A stretch of DNA of 64,000 nucleotides from Setophaga petechia. Taxonomy: Eukaryota; Chordata; Aves; Passeriformes; Parulidae. The position numbers were made by a program, and so were the translations under genes. The notes under the pieces were generated by a model. The model saw only the letters and a program-made list of their open reading frames with translations, searched no databases and had not been told where the DNA came from. Where the stretch lies: the NCBI GenBank assembly GCA_024362935.1, contig JANCRA010000125.1, forward strand, positions 1,054,001 to 1,118,000. Reading direction: 5' to 3'. This document shows, one piece after another, positions 60,382-64,000 of the stretch. Each line of letters opens with the position of its first letter. Position 1 is the first letter of the stretch.

Positions 60382-60879
60382 ATGGGTGCACGACTGTCGG
60401 CTGAGCAGCGCGAGGCTGTTTTAGTTTTAGTAGAGGTTCTTGTTAATGGAAATGTTTTAGTTAAAGAAAAAGAGATCCGGAGCTTGGTTCGCTGGGTCTC
60501 CTCTCAGTTTAAGGATATCTCCTCTGACCAGTATAGGAGCCCCCGATTTTGGGAAGAGGTCTCCAGGAAATTGTCTTATTTGGTCCGGTCAGAGGAGACC
60601 GCGCTTACTAAAAAATTAAAATTGGCAAGACACCTTAATTGGGTGACTCAGCTCCTCCAGGTGCTGAGGAAGAAAGAGAATAAAAAACTGAGAGAACACC
60701 CCAAGCTCCCCAATGCGATCTCAGCCCCCAGTTCAGTTACAACCCCAGAGAGTGTTCCTACCCCTCAGCCCTGTCCCCCTTTGCCCCTCCCTGTTAGTAC
60801 CCCTGAGCGTGTTCCTACCCCCCCAGCCCTGTCCCCCTTCGCCCGTAAGACCTGGGATCCTGAGGAGAGCAGCCCCTGA
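60382..60879 (+). CDS. gag: gag, N-terminal matrix segment (165 codons, then premature stop)
   Basis: The start is the first ATG after the leader, in good context (G at -3, G at +4). The protein begins MGARLS, a plausible N-myristoylation signal for membrane targeting of the matrix domain. Residues 1 to about 105 are charged and predicted helical, as in retroviral matrix domains. From about residue 110 the sequence is rich in Pro, Ser and Thr with a repeated PVSTPE/VTTPESVPTP pattern. The frame stops at TGA 60877-60879. A second frame, open from 60864, carries the rest of Gag. I read this as an indel that breaks gag, because no slippery heptamer is visible at the junction. Matrix identity rests on position and N-terminus, since matrix domains diverge strongly. 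Confidence 0.8.
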   Translation: MGARLSAEQREAVLVLVEVLVNGNVLVKEKEIRSLVRWVSSQFKDISSDQYRSPRFWEEVSRKLSYLVRSEETALTKKLKLARHLNWVTQLLQVLRKKENKKLREHPKLPNAISAPSSVTTPESVPTPQPCPPLPLPVSTPERVPTPPALSPFARKTWDPEESSP

Positions 60880-62486
60880 CCACAGCAGGCAGGAGCCTCT
60901 CCACCGCCCTGGCTCTCCTCAGGGTCACCAATCCCCCCCGCGGTCGGAGTCCTGGCCAGACTCCGGCCGGTTCTCCCTTTCCCCCATCTTCCCCTATACC
61001 CTCATTCCGAGTTGTGAAGTCCCCCAAGTTAACTTCGAAAGTTCGCTTCATGGTCCCTAACCAAGATGGCTCCCGTGGAGCCCAAGATGGCGGGGACCAT
61101 GAGGCACCCCAGCAGGGAAGGTCCCTGCCCCCACCTTATCCCTACCCTAATCCTTTTTGCAGCCCCCCACTCAATCCTTTCCTTCCTAGTCCCAACCCCT
61201 TCCTTCCTCCCGATCCCTCCCACCCCTTCTTCGCTCCTCCCTCACCCAGCGCTCCGCCCTCCTCCTCCGTGGTTCCTCCTTTTGCTCCGCCTCCGCCTCA
61301 GGCCCTCCCACCTTGCCCAACCCACTGGGCGGGCCCTCTCCCATCGGTTCCCACCCCGGGTTCCCACGGCACCCCTGACCCCGCCCCTTCCTGTCCCCTC
61401 CCCCTGGGTTCCGGTTCCCACGGTCCGCCATCTTGGTCAGAATTTTCCCACGGACCGGGAACCGGGGCCGAGGGGAAGGAGGGCCCACCGGAGCCTGCTG
61501 AATCCATCATGGCGGCTCCGGTGACTTACCACCGGAATCGGGGCGGGGGAAATCCCCGCATCCAGTGGTCCCCAGTCCCCTGTTCTCTCATTAAGGAGCT
61601 GGTGAAAGCTCTGAAGGAGCACGGGGGACAGAGTAGATACTTCCGGGGGCTACTGGAGGCTTCCCTCCTAGAATCCGAGCTTGTCCCTGCCGATTTGAGG
61701 CAGATTTTTAGTTGCTTACTGGACGTCGCTCGGTATTCTAGGTGGGAAGCCACGTGGGAAATGGGAGTGGCGGACATCTTGCCACAGCTGTGGGAAGACC
61801 CGGAGGTGGGGGAAGACACTGAGGGAGAGAAGCTCACCGTTAACCATCTGTGTGGGTTGGGTGAGTGGGAGAAGGGCGACAAACAGGCCCGCCTGATTCC
61901 AACCGAGGCGCTGAAGCGGAGCACACAAGTGGCGTTGCAGTCCTTCTACCGGGTGGCCGCGGGGGTGCCTTCGGTCCCTGTGTCCCATCTTTTCCAGGGG
62001 CCGACGGAGAATTTTGATGATTTTGTGGTGCGACTGCAGCAGGCGGCGGAGTCAGAGGAGCCGGACGAGGGTGCTCGCAAGAAGATGGTCACGCTCCTCG
62101 CCACCACCAATGCGAACCCGGCCTGCAAGGCCGCGATAATGAGCCTGCCACTTCACCCTCGTCCCACGCTCCGTGATCTCCTGATGGTCTGCGCGGCGAA
62201 GGTCACATCACAGACATCCGGCGAGAAATCATCTACACCATCAACCGCTCGTCGGGTGTCCTTCGCAGACCTCCAGGGGGCAGTCGCCGCCGCTGCACCA
62301 TCTCCGTCGGTCCACCGCTCGGGACCTGGCACCCCCCGGACTGGCCGTCCCTCCACCTCGGCGTGCCACTTGTGCCAAAAGGAGGACCACTGGATGCCTG
62401 ACTGCCCGCTCCGCAAGGAGTTCTACGCTTTTAAGAGAGCTCAGCAGTCAGGCGTCCAAGGAGGAGAGGCCCCAAAAAACTCATAA
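60864..62486 (+). CDS. gag: gag, proline-rich/capsid/nucleocapsid segment (frame-shifted from the matrix segment)
   Basis: This frame is open from 60864. The usual start-codon search would put a GTG at 61014, but nothing suggests initiation there; it is the continuation of Gag after a frame break. In order it shows a PPPY late-domain motif (61128-61139), a long Pro-rich stretch with NPF repeats, then a capsid region. The capsid has a major homology region at about 61995-62048 (QGPTENF...FVVRL). One CCHC zinc knuckle follows at 62364-62405 (C-X2-C-X4-H-X4-C), typical of nucleocapsid RNA binding. Only one knuckle is present, whereas most betaretroviruses have two. The frame ends at TAA 62484-62486, just after a slippery site for -1 frameshifting. 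Confidence 0.9.
   Translation, partial: GEQPLTTAGRSLSTALALLRVTNPPRGRSPGQTPAGSPFPPSSPIPSFRVVKSPKLTSKVRFMVPNQDGSRGAQDGGDHEAPQQGRSLPPPYPYPNPFCSPPLNPFLPSPNPFLPPDPSHPFFAPPSPSAPPSSSVVPPFAPPPPQALPPCPTHWAGPLPSVPTPGSHGTPDPAPSCPLPLGSGSHGPPSWSEFSHGPGTGAEGKEGPPEPAESIMAAPVTYHRNRGGGNPRIQWSPVPCSLIKELVKALKEHGGQSRYFRGLLEASLLESELVPADLRQIFSCLLDVARYSRWEATWEMGVADILPQLWEDPEVGEDTEGEKLTVNHLCGLGEWEKGDKQARLIPTEALKRSTQVALQSFYRVAAGVPSVPVSHLFQGPTENFDDFVVRLQQAAESEEPDEGARKKMVTLLATTNANPACKAAIMSLPLHPRPTLRDLLMVCAAKVTSQTSGEKSSTPSTARRVSFADLQGAVAAAAPSPSVHRSGPGTPRTGRPSTSACHLCQKEDHWMPDCPLRKEFYAFKRAQQSGVQGGEAPKNS
61062..61092 (+). promoter_or_regulatory. Pair of YY1-type motifs inside gag
   Basis: CAAGATGGC at 61062-61070 and CAAGATGGCG at 61083-61092 lie 21 bp apart. 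A third, on the minus strand, is CCGCCATCTTGG at 61425-61436. An intragenic YY1 cluster could recruit a host regulator, but part of the pattern may reflect the coding sequence and base composition. Confidence 0.4.
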
Positions 62487-62509
62487 AGGAGCGCAGCCCC
62501 CCCCTGCGC
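62474..62509 (+). promoter_or_regulatory. Programmed -1 ribosomal frameshift signal (gag to pro-pol)
   Basis: The heptamer AAAAAAC (62474-62480) is in the right phase (A AAA AAC) relative to gag codons and lies three bases upstream of the gag TAA. After a 10-base spacer a GC-rich hairpin can form: GCGCAG (62491-62496) with CTGCGC (62504-62509) around a loop of seven C. A run GGGGGG at 62550-62555 could pair with that loop as an H-type pseudoknot. A -1 shift here enters the frame that encodes protease and reverse transcriptase, which is the main support. The heptamer type is known from other retroviral gag-pro junctions. Confidence 0.85.
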
Positions 62510-62704
62510 GCGGACAGAAATTTGGGCGGGCGATTAACATCTCAAGCCAGGGGGGAGGAATTTCCTTCACTTTTCCGCTCGCCGCCAGCAGAGCCCGGTC
62601 CAACAGGGCTCCCAGGACCTTCACCAACCAGACAGGACGTTTCACTGGACTTGACCTCAGGCGTGGTTGCCCCTCGCCTTTGCCGTTCTGACCCGGGACC
62701 TTGA
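62480..62704 (+). pseudogene. pro: Start of the pro-pol frame after the frameshift, ending at an in-frame TGA
   Basis: These are 74 codons entered by the -1 shift, Pro-, Arg- and Ser-rich, with no recognised domain except a weak SLDLTSG resemblance to the first dUTPase motif. The frame ends at TGA 62702-62704. The same frame reopens immediately and carries protease and RT, so the TGA most likely inactivates this copy. Stop-codon readthrough is a less likely alternative. Confidence 0.7.
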
Positions 62705-64000
62705 GTTGAACCGGACCTAACCACCTTTTCTTTCGGTTTCTCCTTTAGGTTGGAGACAACGCGGCCTTTCCACTTTTCTAACTCTGCGGTTATCGCGTTG
62801 CCAGTCTGCCTGAAGGCCCGAGGTAATTGGGACACAAATCAGCAGCTCCTCATTGTGGGAGACACCGAGGTCACTCCACCAGACCTCGAAATCCTTCCAG
62901 CTCTGGTGTCTGCAGACCAGCATCCGCTCGTCGTCAGGTGCAGGTGTCTGCGTCCCCCTTTGTTCCTCCCTGCCAAAGAGGTGGTGGCCCAGGCCATTTC
63001 AATAAAATCTTCCATTCCTTCAGTTGCCTGGGCCGAACACCTGGGGCGAGCAAAGCCTCGCCTCGATTGTCAACTATCCCGGGGGGGAGACTCCATTTCC
63101 ATCAGGGGGATGTTGGACACTGGAGCAGATGTGACGATCATTCCCTCTCGGGAGTGGCCGTCACATTGGGAGTTGCAAAACGTGGATGGGCGCATCCAGG
63201 GTGTCGGGGGGACACAATTGGCCAGACGCTCGAAGAGCATCGTACAAATTAAGGGGCCGGATGGGCAATTGGCCTCTGTACGCCCATTCGTTTTGGATTA
63301 TGTCGAGCCTCTCTGGGGGAGAGATACCCTTGCCCAGTGGGGAGCCAAAATTGACCTGCCGGCTCCCCAGGTTTTTCGGGCAGCGGTCACTGAAGAGCGC
63401 CCTACCTGGAAACTGAATTGGCTCTCAGATAAACCGGTCCAGGTAGCTCAGTGGCCGCTCAATAAACAAAAATTGAAGGCGCTGACGGAACTCGTGGAGG
63501 AGCAGGTCCAAAAAGGCAACCTGGTGGAGTCCATATCTGAATGGAACTCCCCAGTGTTTGTCATTCGTAAGTCATCTGGCAAGTGGCGGCTCCTCACCGA
63601 CCTCCGCAAAATCAATGAAATTATACAAGATATGGGTACTCTCCAGCCAGGGATGCCATCCCCGGCGATGCTCCCCCAAAATTGGAATTTGGTTGTTATT
63701 GATATCAAGGATTGCTTTTTCCAAATTCCCCTTCACCCAGATGACGCGCCACGTTTTGCATTCACGGTGCCCACCTTGAACCGTGAAGCTCCCGGGAAGC
63801 GCTACCACTGGCGAGTTTTGCCACAAGGCATGAAATGCAGTCCTATTATTTGCCAGTGGTATGTTGCTTCCTTGCTCCAGCCGGTACGCACCGAATGTCC
63901 AGATGTCATCATTTATCATTACATGGACGACGTGCTGGTCTGCGCCCCCAATGATGACCTGCTGGTTCACGCGCTCTCCCGCGTAACTGATTGTTTAATT
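62705..64000 (+). CDS. pol: dUTPase-like segment, aspartic protease and reverse transcriptase in one frame, cut by the window end
   Basis: The frame is open for 432 codons with no stop. The first 100 or so (62705 to about 63010) include spaced motifs (ILPALVSADQ and LFLPAKEVVAQAI) that resemble betaretroviral dUTPase; this is tentative. The protease active site is LDTGAD (63113-63130), followed by a glycine-rich flap-like GVGG. RT begins near 63408 and shows SPVFVI, LLTDLRKIN, motif A DIKDCFF (first catalytic Asp at 63701-63703) and the YMDD box (63920-63931) with the other two Asp residues. Thumb, RNase H and integrase lie beyond 64000. Protease and RT share one frame, so a single frameshift would serve both; typical betaretroviruses use a second shift between pro and pol. 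No start codon is expected, as expression is by frameshift from gag. Confidence 0.92.

Larger units (their letters stand above)
59220..64000 (+). mobile_element. Endogenous retrovirus, class II (lysine-tRNA primed), 5' part, continuing past the window end
   Basis: In order the element has a 740-bp 5' LTR, a lysine-type primer-binding site, a leader, gag, and a dUTPase-like/protease/reverse transcriptase frame that runs off the window. It lies in plus orientation and interrupts a satellite unit after GCAAGGAGAAA, so it integrated after that unit existed. The expected short target duplication would be the last few bases before 59220 (for example GAGAAA), repeated after the 3' LTR outside the window. 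Gag is broken by a frame change and the pro-pol frame by one TGA, so this copy is defective as written. The lysine primer site and the YMDD RT support a class II (betaretrovirus-like) placement. A single zinc knuckle and a shared pro-pol frame are atypical for that group. Confidence 0.95.

Noticed and set aside
60864..60879. Programmed frameshift inside gag
   Set aside because: There is no slippery heptamer in the overlap, unlike the clear one at 62474; an indel is simpler.
61014..61016. GTG as the start of a separate protein
   Set aside because: GTG starts are not expected in this context, and the frame is open upstream to 60864, so it is an internal Gag codon.
60713..61060. 115-codon frame overlapping the gag break
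   Set aside because: It is a third-frame shadow of the Pro-rich region and contains no domain.

Overview
The window is eukaryotic, vertebrate-type DNA. It holds one very large tandem satellite array (positions 1-59219) and, inserted into it, the 5' part of a class II, lysine-tRNA-primed endogenous retrovirus (59220 to the window end). I found no host protein-coding gene. A vertebrate, probably an amniote, is inferred from the retrovirus type and from the size and homogeneity of the satellite. The species cannot be named from sequence alone.

The satellite has a basic unit of 286 bp, about 200 units in all. Most are ordinary A-type units, with at least two subfamilies (A1, A2). At intervals the A units are interrupted by a 1301-bp module: one 442-bp unit carrying a CpG-rich cassette of about 160 bp, followed by three diverged B-type units of 285, 288 and 286 bp. 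The module occurs 13 times and defines higher-order repeats (HORs). HOR lengths are 4730, 4730, 4160, 4160, 4446, 5304, 3874, 7591, 3017, 3588, 3017 and 6164 bp, plus a last one cut by the retrovirus. Each is 1301 plus a whole number of 286-bp units within 3 bp, except HOR12, which contains an extra diverged block. HORs 1 and 2 are almost identical, and a two-HOR block of 6605 bp begins to repeat, so amplification has worked at several scales. A diverged block at 51776-53209 looks like a cassette-free relative of the module.

The cassette is the most interesting part of the array. It has about 20 CpGs in about 160 bp, while ordinary units have only a few per 286 bp. All 13 copies keep a TTGGCGCGAA core, an E2F-type site, mostly within a near-perfect 16-bp dyad. 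It is a candidate promoter or chromatin element placed once per HOR. The many 60-195 codon open frames on both strands of the array look like by-products of the repeat.

The retrovirus starts at 59220 with a 740-bp 5' LTR (near-perfect terminal inverted repeats, CCAAT and TATA boxes, AATAAA), then a lysine primer-binding site and a leader of about 400 bp. Gag has an N-terminal matrix segment in one frame and a proline-rich, capsid and nucleocapsid segment in another, so gag is broken by a frame change near 60870. A canonical A AAA AAC slippery site followed by a GC-rich stem-loop lies just before the gag stop and leads into a -1 frame. That frame encodes a likely dUTPase-like segment, an aspartic protease and reverse transcriptase, with one in-frame TGA at 62702. 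Protease and RT share one uninterrupted frame, unlike typical betaretroviruses. The window ends inside RT; RNase H, integrase, any env and the 3' LTR lie beyond it.
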